Source of the DNA: Candidatus Poseidoniales archaeon
Lineage (GTDB): Archaea > Thermoplasmatota > Poseidoniia > Poseidoniales > Poseidoniaceae
Length of the DNA stretch: 5,048 bases
Assembly: GCA_009887135.1 (NCBI GenBank)
Contig: QXYA01000111.1
Span: 4,686 to 9,733 of the forward strand
Direction: 5' to 3'
Shown in pieces: positions 1-5,048 of the stretch (position 1 is the first letter of the stretch; each line of letters begins with the position of its first letter). The notes under the pieces were generated by a model, which did not search any database, had not been told where the DNA came from, and saw only the letters and a list, made by a program, of their open reading frames with translations. A program made the position numbers and the translations under genes.

Positions 1-1
1 C

Positions 2-3000
2 GGAACTTCCCAAGCCACAGCAGTTGCAGGAGGTTCTGCCTCCCTTGCACGTGAATATCTCAGAGAAGTCGCTGGAATCAATAAACCCTCTGCAAGTCTA
101 ATCAAAGCAACTCTCATCAATGGAGCAGAAGACTTGGGTACGCCAGATATCCCTAACGCAAACGAGGGATGGGGTCAAATTGACCTCGAAAACAGCCTCA
201 ATCCATCTTCATCAGGTGTCTCTCTGGATGTCTTTCAAGATGATGAACGTGAACTTCAGGCAGGATTCTCTTTGATTTATTCTTTTGATATCGATGGTTC
301 AAAGGGTATCGATATAACTCTTGCATGGAGCGATGCAGAAGCTAGCGCAAATGCTGCTCAATCTGAATCACGTCTCTTGAACAATCTAGATTTGATTCTA
401 ATTGCGCCTGATGGCACCTCTTACTTGGGGAATCAATTCTCTTCCGGAATCTCAACAACAGGAGGTTCTGCGGATGATCTAAACAATATCGAACGTATTC
501 GCATTCCAGCAGGAGCAACGACTCAAAACGGAGATTGGATGGTTACTGTAGAGCATAAAGGAGGCGATTCTCAACGCTACAGTATCGTTGTTGCTGCTGA
601 TGCAACCTTAATTCCTAAGGCAGATTTAACCACGTTCAGTAACAGTATTCTTCCTTCCTCTTCGACACCGCTCGTAGGTGACTTGGTTTCCATTTCACTT
701 GCATGGCACAACCAAGGTACACTCGCATCAGGACCTTATAGAATCCAATTTGAAGATGTAACAAGTGGTTCAATACTTTACGATTCAAACAGAACTTCTT
801 TGGAAGGCGGCTCACTTGATTCCGTTTCGTTCTTCACACAATTCACAACCACTGGTGTACATAAACTCAGACTTTCCCTCGATACGAGCAACCAAGTTCA
901 GGAATTGAACGATGCAGCAAATGGCATCGACAATAACATCGTCGAACTTGATATTGAAGTGACTGCCCAAGGATTACGTGTCATCTTCCAAAACCCAGAT
1001 GGGAGCATACCAATTACATCACAAGACCGTGATTCAGCAGCATCTGTTACAATGGATGTTCGCAACGAAACAAGCATCTCTTTGCCATTCGTTATCGCCC
1101 ACGAAGGTACTGGAGAGCGTCCAGTCAGTTTGACAGTATCAAGCGTTCAGCAACCAGATCCTATCTATCCGACTCTCCTTCTAAGTCCAGAAGATTCTTG
1201 GTCGAAATCTGTGAATCAAACAGGTCTGTTTACCATTGCGGGACAAGGTCAAGAGAATGATACAATCTTCCTAACGCTCAATTTGGACGATACATCAGCT
1301 AGCTTCGATGGAGCCACAAAACGTTATGCACGTGCTGGTTCATTCATCGTTGATGTGACAGCTCGATACCAAAACCAACCGACTGTTTCTCACACACAAC
1401 GCCTGTACATCGAAATTGGGCAAGTTGATTCTGTTGACGTCGTACCTTCTGGAACATCTGGAGTTTCTGCTAAACCAGGCGAACGGACAGGATTCTCAAT
1501 CGGTGTGAGAAATACAGGAAACTCTGCTGCTCAGTATACGATGTCATGTACTTCCTCTTCACAATGGCAGATTATGCTTGGAAATTCTAATTCATCATCT
1601 CTCGAATTCGAACCTCTCAATATTCTTCAAGATTTAAGCATGGACGTGAACGTCTTGATTCCTTCAATCGCCAACGGGGAGCCCCTTGCAGGATCAAGTG
1701 ATCAGGTGACCTGTGTTGTTACTTCCCCAACTGACCCGACATTAAATCGAGTTGAGACTGTCGATGTGGCAGTATCGGAACTCAAGGCATTCCGTTCGGA
1801 TCTCTATGGGCCAAATGGAGCCGTTGGACCTGGTGCACTTGCTCTACCAGTGTTTGCTGACACTGGTGAGTTGGTTTACTTTAACCATACAATCCAAAAC
1901 CAAGGGAATGTCCCTCTTGATTTTGCAGTAACACTTGAACGTGGTAATCCAGCGTGGGCTGCAGAGATTGAATACGGTCAAGAAATCAGTTCTACGTCGT
2001 TGTCGGTTACGCTCGCTCCTGGCCAATCAGGTGATGTTGAAATGCGTCTACTGGTGCCTGAAACTGCTCGAGAAGGAAACTCCAACACATATACTCTCAG
2101 GGTTGAATCTTCACCTCAAATGTTTACGCTGAATTCTACCTCTCTTGTTGTCGGTGAGAACTTAGCGGTAAATCTTGTGTCCACTGTTGGTACGCTAATT
2201 TCTGCGCCAGTTAACAATGATTTCACATTCACTGAGTTCATTGTTGAAAATACCGGGAATTCAGATTTGGATTTGGAATGGTCTACGAGTCTTGCTCCAG
2301 ATGGTTGGTCCGTTGGTTATTCCAATCCACCAAGTTCAGTATCTGTGCTCAGTCAGGCATCAGTTCAATTGGCTATTCAAGCACCGAATCAAACTGCTTC
2401 TGGGTTTGGATTTGATTTGCAATTATTTGTTAATGGCAGTAACAACGGACGATTTACCAATGCAGAACTCATTGTCCGAGTAGAAGTACCTGAGACAAGT
2501 TTTGCCGGAATTAGCGTATCGGATGAAACCGTTGCTCCTCTATTGTTCATTCCACGAGGCGACTCTGGTAAGCAATCCTTTACGATTATAAATGAAGGAA
2601 ACATTCCACTCAATGGGGAATTTACGGTCGAGGTTCGGGATGCAGATGGGAATGTCCTTGATGATAGAAGCACGACCATCTCACCTACCGTAATCACTGA
2701 TCTTGGCATAGGTGAATCCATCGAGGTTGTTGGTAAAGTCTCAACTGATGAAGATTCGATTGATGGCAGAATGAACTTAGTAATCCTATTGACCACCACC
2801 GATGGCGTAGTGATTGAATTCATGGCTGATACAAGTGTGAGTTCGCAACAATCTTCAGGTGGTATCTTTGGAACCCTTCCTGCCTATCTCTCCTATCCAT
2901 TGGTTCTGATTGCTCTACTTGGCCTTCTCTACGGTGGACGTAAACTAAAACAAAGCAGTAAGATGGATGATGATGGAACTGAATTGGTGGCTCCAGATGC

Positions 3001-3391
3001 CCATACTGATGCAGATCACTTGGGGACACGTCGAGATGAAGCTCTTGATATCAGCCATTCTGTGAACGACATCGCATCAGGAGAAGTATCTCAAGAAGAA
3101 ATCGCTGCAGCACTAGCTCAATCTCTGAGTATGCCTGCTCCTGTTGGCAAGGCTCAAGTTCCTACGGGACTTCCTCCCTCTGGCCTTCCATCTATGGGTT
3201 TGCCTCCTGCTGGTTTACCACCTGCAGGCCTTCCGCCTGTAGGATTGCCTCAAGTCAAGACAGTTCCAGTATTGCCTGTTCCAGTAGCTTCTGGCCCTCC
3301 GCTTCCACCAGGGGGTTTGCCAAATGGGTGGACTATGGAACAATGGAACCACTACGGTGAACAATATCTTCAGCGGATGGGTTTGAACTGA
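2..3391 (+). CDS. Cell-surface subtilisin-like serine protease (S8, KP-43-like), multi-Ig, membrane-anchored; 5'-partial
   Basis: The frame is open from base 2, giving 1129 residues with the N-terminus cut off. Residues 1-10 (GTSQATAVAG) match the catalytic-Ser motif of S8 proteases (GTSxATP...AG), with Ser3 as the nucleophile and the usual Pro replaced by Ala7. The following helix and the NEGWGQIDLENSLN stretch resemble Bacillus KP-43. Residues about 84-198 form the KP-43-type C-terminal jelly roll (LAWSD at 107-111, NNLDL at 127-131). About 206-321 looks like a CARDB domain. Ig/NEW3-like modules follow, marked by NxGN turns at 504, 633, 750 and 864. One transmembrane helix lies at about 958-979, followed by basic residues (GGRKLK), so the large domain should be outside and the last ~150 residues in the cytoplasm. 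That tail has a helical acidic segment, GLPPx repeats and a Trp-rich end. The likely role is degrading external protein. The TTG at 134 is not the start, because it falls within the conserved S8 core. The S8 call is strong; the Ig module boundaries are approximate. Confidence 0.9.
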   Translation, partial: GTSQATAVAGGSASLAREYLREVAGINKPSASLIKATLINGAEDLGTPDIPNANEGWGQIDLENSLNPSSSGVSLDVFQDDERELQAGFSLIYSFDIDGSKGIDITLAWSDAEASANAAQSESRLLNNLDLILIAPDGTSYLGNQFSSGISTTGGSADDLNNIERIRIPAGATTQNGDWMVTVEHKGGDSQRYSIVVAADATLIPKADLTTFSNSILPSSSTPLVGDLVSISLAWHNQGTLASGPYRIQFEDVTSGSILYDSNRTSLEGGSLDSVSFFTQFTTTGVHKLRLSLDTSNQVQELNDAANGIDNNIVELDIEVTAQGLRVIFQNPDGSIPITSQDRDSAASVTMDVRNETSISLPFVIAHEGTGERPVSLTVSSVQQPDPIYPTLLLSPEDSWSKSVNQTGLFTIAGQGQENDTIFLTLNLDDTSASFDGATKRYARAGSFIVDVTARYQNQPTVSHTQRLYIEIGQVDSVDVVPSGTSGVSAKPGERTGFSIGVRNTGNSAAQYTMSCTSSSQWQIMLGNSNSSSLEFEPLNILQDLSMDVNVLIPSIANGEPLAGSSDQVTCVVTSPTDPTLNRVETVDVAVSELKAFRSDLYGPNGAVGPGALALPVFADTGELVYFNHTIQNQGNVPLDFAVTLERGNPAWAAEIEYGQEISSTSLSVTLAPGQSGDVEMRLLVPETAREGNSNTYTLRVESSPQMFTLNSTSLVVGENLAVNLVSTVGTLISAPVNNDFTFTEFIVENTGNSDLDLEWSTSLAPDGWSVGYSNPPSSVSVLSQASVQLAIQAPNQTASGFGFDLQLFVNGSNNGRFTNAELIVRVEVPETSFAGISVSDETVAPLLFIPRGDSGKQSFTIINEGNIPLNGEFTVEVRDADGNVLDDRSTTISPTVITDLGIGESIEVVGKVSTDEDSIDGRMNLVILLTTTDGVVIEFMADTSVSSQQSSGGIFGTLPAYLSYPLVLIALLGLLYGGRKLKQSSKMDDDGTELVAPDAHTDADHLGTRRDEALDISHSVNDIASGEVSQEEIAAALAQSLSMPAPVGKAQVPTGLPPSGLPSMGLPPAGLPPAGLPPVGLPQVKTVPVLPVPVASGPPLPPGGLPNGWTMEQWNHYGEQYLQRMGLN
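3167..3256 (+). repeat. Six tandem 15-bp units encoding GLPPx in the protease tail
   Basis: Six consecutive five-codon units read GLPPS, GLPSM, GLPPA, GLPPA, GLPPV and GLPQV (protease fragment residues about 1056-1085). The Gly, Leu and Pro codons differ between units (gga/ggc/ggt; ctt/ttg/tta; cct/cca/ccg). The repeat is therefore clear at protein level and degraded at DNA level, which suggests an old expansion kept for its peptide rather than a recent slippage product. It lies on the predicted cytoplasmic side of the membrane helix and probably forms a flexible polyproline-like linker. Confidence 0.85.
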
Positions 3392-3424
3392 TACGTTGAA
3401 ATGCAAGAACGAGAGCGACAAGAC

Positions 3425-4051
3425 ATGCTCAACATTGTTTTGTTCGGACCTCCTGGTGCTGGAAAGGGCACTCAGGCTCAAAGAATGATGGAGGCTACAG
3501 GATTGCCACAAGTCTCTACAGGGGATATGTTACGTGCAGCAGTCAAGGCTGGAACCTCTGTCGGAATCGAAGCAAAATCGTACATGGATAAAGGGGCCCT
3601 CGTTCCTGATTCAGTGATTATCGATTTAATTCGAGATCGTCTACAGGATGATGACGCCAAAAATGGTGTTATGTTCGATGGTTTCCCACGAACTGTACCA
3701 CAGGCTGAAGCACTATCTCAAATCGTTGAAGTTTCTGCGGTATTAGCAATTGATGTACCTGATGAACGTATAGTAGAACGAATCTGTGGTAGATACAGTT
3801 GCGGCACGTGTGGAACTGTTTACCATGATACGTTCAATCCAATCAAAGATGGTGTCTGCGGATGTGGATCATTCACTGAAAAGAGAAGAGCAGATGATGT
3901 TGAAGAAACTGTTCTTGCTCGATTAGAAGCATACCATGCACAAACCTCTCCACTTGCTGACTTCTATCGTAATGCTGGAATTTTTCATCAAGTCGATGGC
4001 GATCGAGACATTGATGTAATTACAACTGATTTACTGGCCGTTCTAGGATGA
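3425..4051 (+). CDS. adk: Adenylate kinase, zinc-LID type
   Basis: This cytosolic enzyme interconverts ATP + AMP and 2 ADP. From the ATG at 3425 it has 208 residues, typical of the short-to-mid bacterial-like (COG0563) adenylate kinases and unlike archaeal AdkA. Visible elements are the P-loop GPPGAGKGT (8-16), the AMP-site STGDMLRAA (31-39), FDGFPRT (84-90), the LID from about 119 to 158 with zinc-type cysteines 126, 129, 145 and 147, RRADD (154-158), and the ETVLARLEAYHAQT helix that follows. The second cysteine pair is C-x-C where the family normally has C-x2-C; Cys121 is an extra cysteine near the LID. An in-frame ATG at 3401 would add eight residues (MQERERQD). I prefer 3425 because family members begin with Met a few residues before the first beta strand, and a weak purine run (gagagcg) lies at 3411-3417. 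The gene starts 33 bp after the protease stop and ends 9 bp before rnp4. Confidence 0.95.
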   Translation: MLNIVLFGPPGAGKGTQAQRMMEATGLPQVSTGDMLRAAVKAGTSVGIEAKSYMDKGALVPDSVIIDLIRDRLQDDDAKNGVMFDGFPRTVPQAEALSQIVEVSAVLAIDVPDERIVERICGRYSCGTCGTVYHDTFNPIKDGVCGCGSFTEKRRADDVEETVLARLEAYHAQTSPLADFYRNAGIFHQVDGDRDIDVITTDLLAVLG

Positions 4052-4055
4052 GGGA
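4050..4055 (+). promoter_or_regulatory. Shine-Dalgarno site for rnp4
   Basis: GAGGGA overlaps the adk stop codon (TGA, 4049-4051) and lies five bases before the ATG at 4061. Its GAGG core can pair with the 3' end of 16S rRNA. This supports translation coupled to adk and fixes the rnp4 start. Confidence 0.6.
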
Positions 4056-4060
4056 TTTCA

Positions 4061-4396
4061 ATGGGACGACGAAGCAGACTTAATCGAGATAAGCGAAAAG
4101 GACATGCGATATGGTCTCAAACACAACTTCTGAGTTTGCTCAAAAGGCCTTCACAATTCACTCCTGAACAACGTTCTCGATTTGCCTTACATCTTGTAAA
4201 AGTCTCTCGCAGACATCGAATTCGCCTCCCTTCGGAAGTACGAGAAATTGTATGTCGTGCATGCAACACCTTGCTTCACTATGGGGATAACGCAACCATA
4301 AGATTTCGCAATGGGTATAAAATTCAAACGTGCTTCTCTTGTACGTCAGTACGCCGAGTTTCATACCGGCAAGATTCACAGAAGGTGAAAGCATGA
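4061..4396 (+). CDS. rnp4: Ribonuclease P protein component 4 (Rpp21/Rpr2 family)
   Basis: This 111-residue basic protein should be the Rpp21 subunit of archaeal RNase P, which with Rpp29 supports the RNA catalyst in trimming tRNA 5' leaders. The N-terminus is strongly basic (RRSRLNRDKRKG). Residues about 20-55 form helices of the kind that contact Rpp29 in known family members, ending in an Arg/His-rich RRHRIRLP stretch. A zinc ribbon follows, with Cys65-x2-Cys68 and Cys91-x2-Cys94, and between them the family-like N-x-L-x3-G-x-N-x3-R-x-R pattern (CNTLLHYGDNATIRFR). Length and layout fit the family. The start at 4061 is backed by a Shine-Dalgarno site. The 3' end overlaps the next gene by four bases (ATGA), so the pair is almost certainly co-transcribed. 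The identification rests on motif reading; the four zinc ligands and the gene neighbour make it fairly secure. Confidence 0.88.
   Translation: MGRRSRLNRDKRKGHAIWSQTQLLSLLKRPSQFTPEQRSRFALHLVKVSRRHRIRLPSEVREIVCRACNTLLHYGDNATIRFRNGYKIQTCFSCTSVRRVSYRQDSQKVKA
4383..4388 (+). promoter_or_regulatory. Shine-Dalgarno site for the CRM-domain gene
   Basis: AGGTGA sits four bases before the ATG at 4393 and is a good match to the archaeal anti-Shine-Dalgarno complement (GGAGGTGAT). It lies inside the end of rnp4. It favours 4393 over the upstream in-frame ATG at 4330, which would add 21 residues with no family similarity. Confidence 0.7.
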
Positions 4397-4656
4397 GTGT
4401 TCCAAACCACATAATTCGTCAGGCAAAGGATGCCTCTCTTCCAATAACAATGCGAATTGGTAAATCGGGATTGACTGATTCAGTCATCGTCGAATTAGAA
4501 GGCCAGTTATCCTCTCGATCGTTGGTTAAAGTGAAAGTAAATCGGGGCTTATATCCACGTGATGATCTCAAAACAGTTTGGAATGTCATGGGAGAAAAAA
4601 CCAACAGTTCAGTTGTATTTGCTCGAGGAAATGTCGCTGTATTTTGGCGAAATTGA
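4393..4656 (+). CDS. CRM-domain (YhbY-like) RNA-binding protein
   Basis: This 87-residue protein consists of a single CRM domain. The hallmark is the GxxG-type loop and its surroundings: LPITMRIGKSGLTDSVI (residues 16-32, GKSG at 23-26). A helix with a basic strand (SSRSLVKVKVN, 40-50) follows, then the C-terminal VFARGNVAVFWR strand pair (75-86). Bacterial YhbY associates with pre-50S ribosomal particles, and archaeal stand-alone members (COG1534) are thought to have a similar role in ribosome or RNA maturation. The start overlaps the rnp4 stop as ATGA and has a strong Shine-Dalgarno, pointing to translational coupling. Adjacency to an RNase P subunit fits a shared role in stable-RNA processing. 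The archaeal target RNA is not known from this sequence. Confidence 0.9.
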   Translation: MSVPNHIIRQAKDASLPITMRIGKSGLTDSVIVELEGQLSSRSLVKVKVNRGLYPRDDLKTVWNVMGEKTNSSVVFARGNVAVFWRN

Positions 4657-4680
4657 ATCGTGTCCCAACCCAATCCTCAA

Positions 4681-4686
4681 GAGGGG
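4681..4686 (+). promoter_or_regulatory. Possible ribosome binding site upstream of the transporter
   Basis: GAGGGG lies 7 bases before an in-frame TTG at 4694 and 19 bases before the ATG at 4706. The spacing suits the TTG rather than the ATG, so this site would decide the start toward 4694 if it is used. It is a short match and could be chance. Confidence 0.3.
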
Positions 4687-4705
4687 TTTGTAGTTGCCTT
4701 TGCCT

Positions 4706-5048
4706 ATGGGCGCAAATATATTATTCTCTAAGAGGCATCCTGCACAACTCATTGCACTTATTTCGTTACTGTTTGTTGGAACAATGCAATTCATCAAATC
4801 GAGCCAAGCAGCTGGCGGAGGCGACGGAATCGATCTGAAGGTAACTATTCGAGATGGATTAGGTGATCAAGCAGTTTATGTTGGTCTTGGAATCCTCCTC
4901 TTTGTGTATGCACTCATCATTACTGAAGTAGTACACAGAACACTAGCTGCAACACTTGGTGGCCTTTTGGCTGTCATTGCTTTGAATCATTATTCAGTTG
5001 AAGAAGCACTCAGCCTCAAAGCGGTCACGACAATGATCGACTGGGAAA
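4706..5048 (+). CDS. ArsB/NhaD-type ion transporter, N-terminal part (3'-partial)
   Basis: The frame is open from the ATG at 4706 to the right edge (114 complete codons). The first residues form a basic start plus hydrophobic segment (LIALISLLFVGTMQFI, about 15-30), which could be a first helix or a signal sequence, followed by a Gly-rich polar stretch. A second helix at about 56-76 runs into ITEVVHRTLAATLGG, and a third covers about 79-94; the fragment ends at MIDWE. The pattern Y-x-L-I-I-x-E-x2-H-R-x3-A-x2-G-G followed by an IDWE turn is typical of the ion transporter superfamily containing ArsB, NhaD and the P protein. Those move arsenite, Na+/H+ or organic anions across the cytoplasmic membrane. 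The substrate cannot be told from this part. TTG codons at 4694 and 4700 are in-frame alternative starts before the stop at 4691-4693. The gene lies 49 bp after the CRM gene on the same strand. Confidence 0.8.
   Translation, partial: MGANILFSKRHPAQLIALISLLFVGTMQFIKSSQAAGGGDGIDLKVTIRDGLGDQAVYVGLGILLFVYALIITEVVHRTLAATLGGLLAVIALNHYSVEEALSLKAVTTMIDWE

Noticed and set aside
134..136. TTG as the start of the protease
   Set aside because: The frame is open upstream to base 2, and that upstream part encodes the S8 catalytic-Ser motif GTSxAT and the next helix, so 134 is internal.
2389..2823. 144-codon minus-strand open frame
   Set aside because: It lies wholly inside the protease gene, its translation is Ser/Thr-rich with no recognisable motif, and it looks like a shadow of the opposite strand.
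3362..3400. Promoter for adk at the end of the protease gene (aatatctt)
   Set aside because: It is a single weak TATA-like match with no visible BRE, inside coding sequence; AT-rich octamers like this are expected by chance.
3215..3511. Minus-strand open frame spanning the protease-adk junction
   Set aside because: It is antisense to two well-supported genes, overlaps the adk P-loop, and shows no motif or ribosome site.
4330..4392. Upstream extension of the CRM gene to an ATG at 4330
   Set aside because: The added 21 residues are rnp4 sequence read in another frame with no CRM similarity, while the ATG at 4393 has a strong Shine-Dalgarno.
4669..4688. Possible hairpin or terminator after the CRM gene (cctcaagagg)
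   Set aside because: The perfect stem is only four base pairs with a two-base loop and only a short T run follows, so it does not support a terminator call.
4578..4838. 86-codon plus-strand open frame over the CRM-transporter gap
   Set aside because: It runs out of frame through the end of the CRM gene and the start of the transporter; its Cys/Leu-rich translation matches nothing I recognise.
1..5048. CRISPR array, tRNA, rRNA, insertion sequence, inverted terminal repeats
   Set aside because: I saw no spaced direct repeats, tRNA cloverleaf signature, transposase motif or flanking inverted repeats; the only tandem repeat is the coding GLPPx array.

Overview
The window reads as a fragment of a marine planktonic euryarchaeon, most likely Marine Group II (Candidatus Poseidoniales) or a close relative. 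This is inferred from protein content, not from a marker gene. It carries two archaeal-style information-processing genes (RNase P subunit Rpp21/Rnp4 and a stand-alone CRM/YhbY protein) directly downstream of a zinc-LID adenylate kinase. It also carries a giant surface protease with many Ig-like modules, a single C-terminal membrane anchor and a Pro/Gly-rich cytoplasmic tail. Base composition is moderately AT-rich, genes are tightly packed, and every gene is on the + strand.

Layout. Positions 2-3391 hold the 3' part of a subtilisin-like (S8) protease. Reading runs open through the left edge, so the catalytic Asp and His lie outside the window, but the catalytic Ser (codon 8-10) is present. 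The protein continues through a KP-43-type jelly-roll domain, a CARDB-like domain, several Ig-like repeats, one transmembrane helix and a roughly 150-residue cytoplasmic tail with a six-unit GLPPx repeat. Positions 3425-4051 encode adenylate kinase, 4061-4396 RNase P component 4, and 4393-4656 a CRM-domain RNA-binding protein overlapping its upstream neighbour by four bases. From about 4706 an ArsB/NhaD-type ion transporter begins and runs off the right edge.

How they fit together. adk, rnp4 and the CRM gene form a compact probable operon for nucleotide homeostasis and RNA/ribosome maturation: a 9-bp gap, then an ATGA overlap, with visible Shine-Dalgarno sequences at the two downstream genes. 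The protease and the transporter flank this housekeeping cluster and have no evident functional link to it. There is no tRNA, rRNA, CRISPR array, insertion sequence or obvious strong promoter or terminator. I found no convincing new multi-gene system. The most unusual items are the architecture and tail of the protease, a single disulfide-capable Cys pair in it, and a shortened C-x-C zinc knuckle in the adenylate kinase LID.
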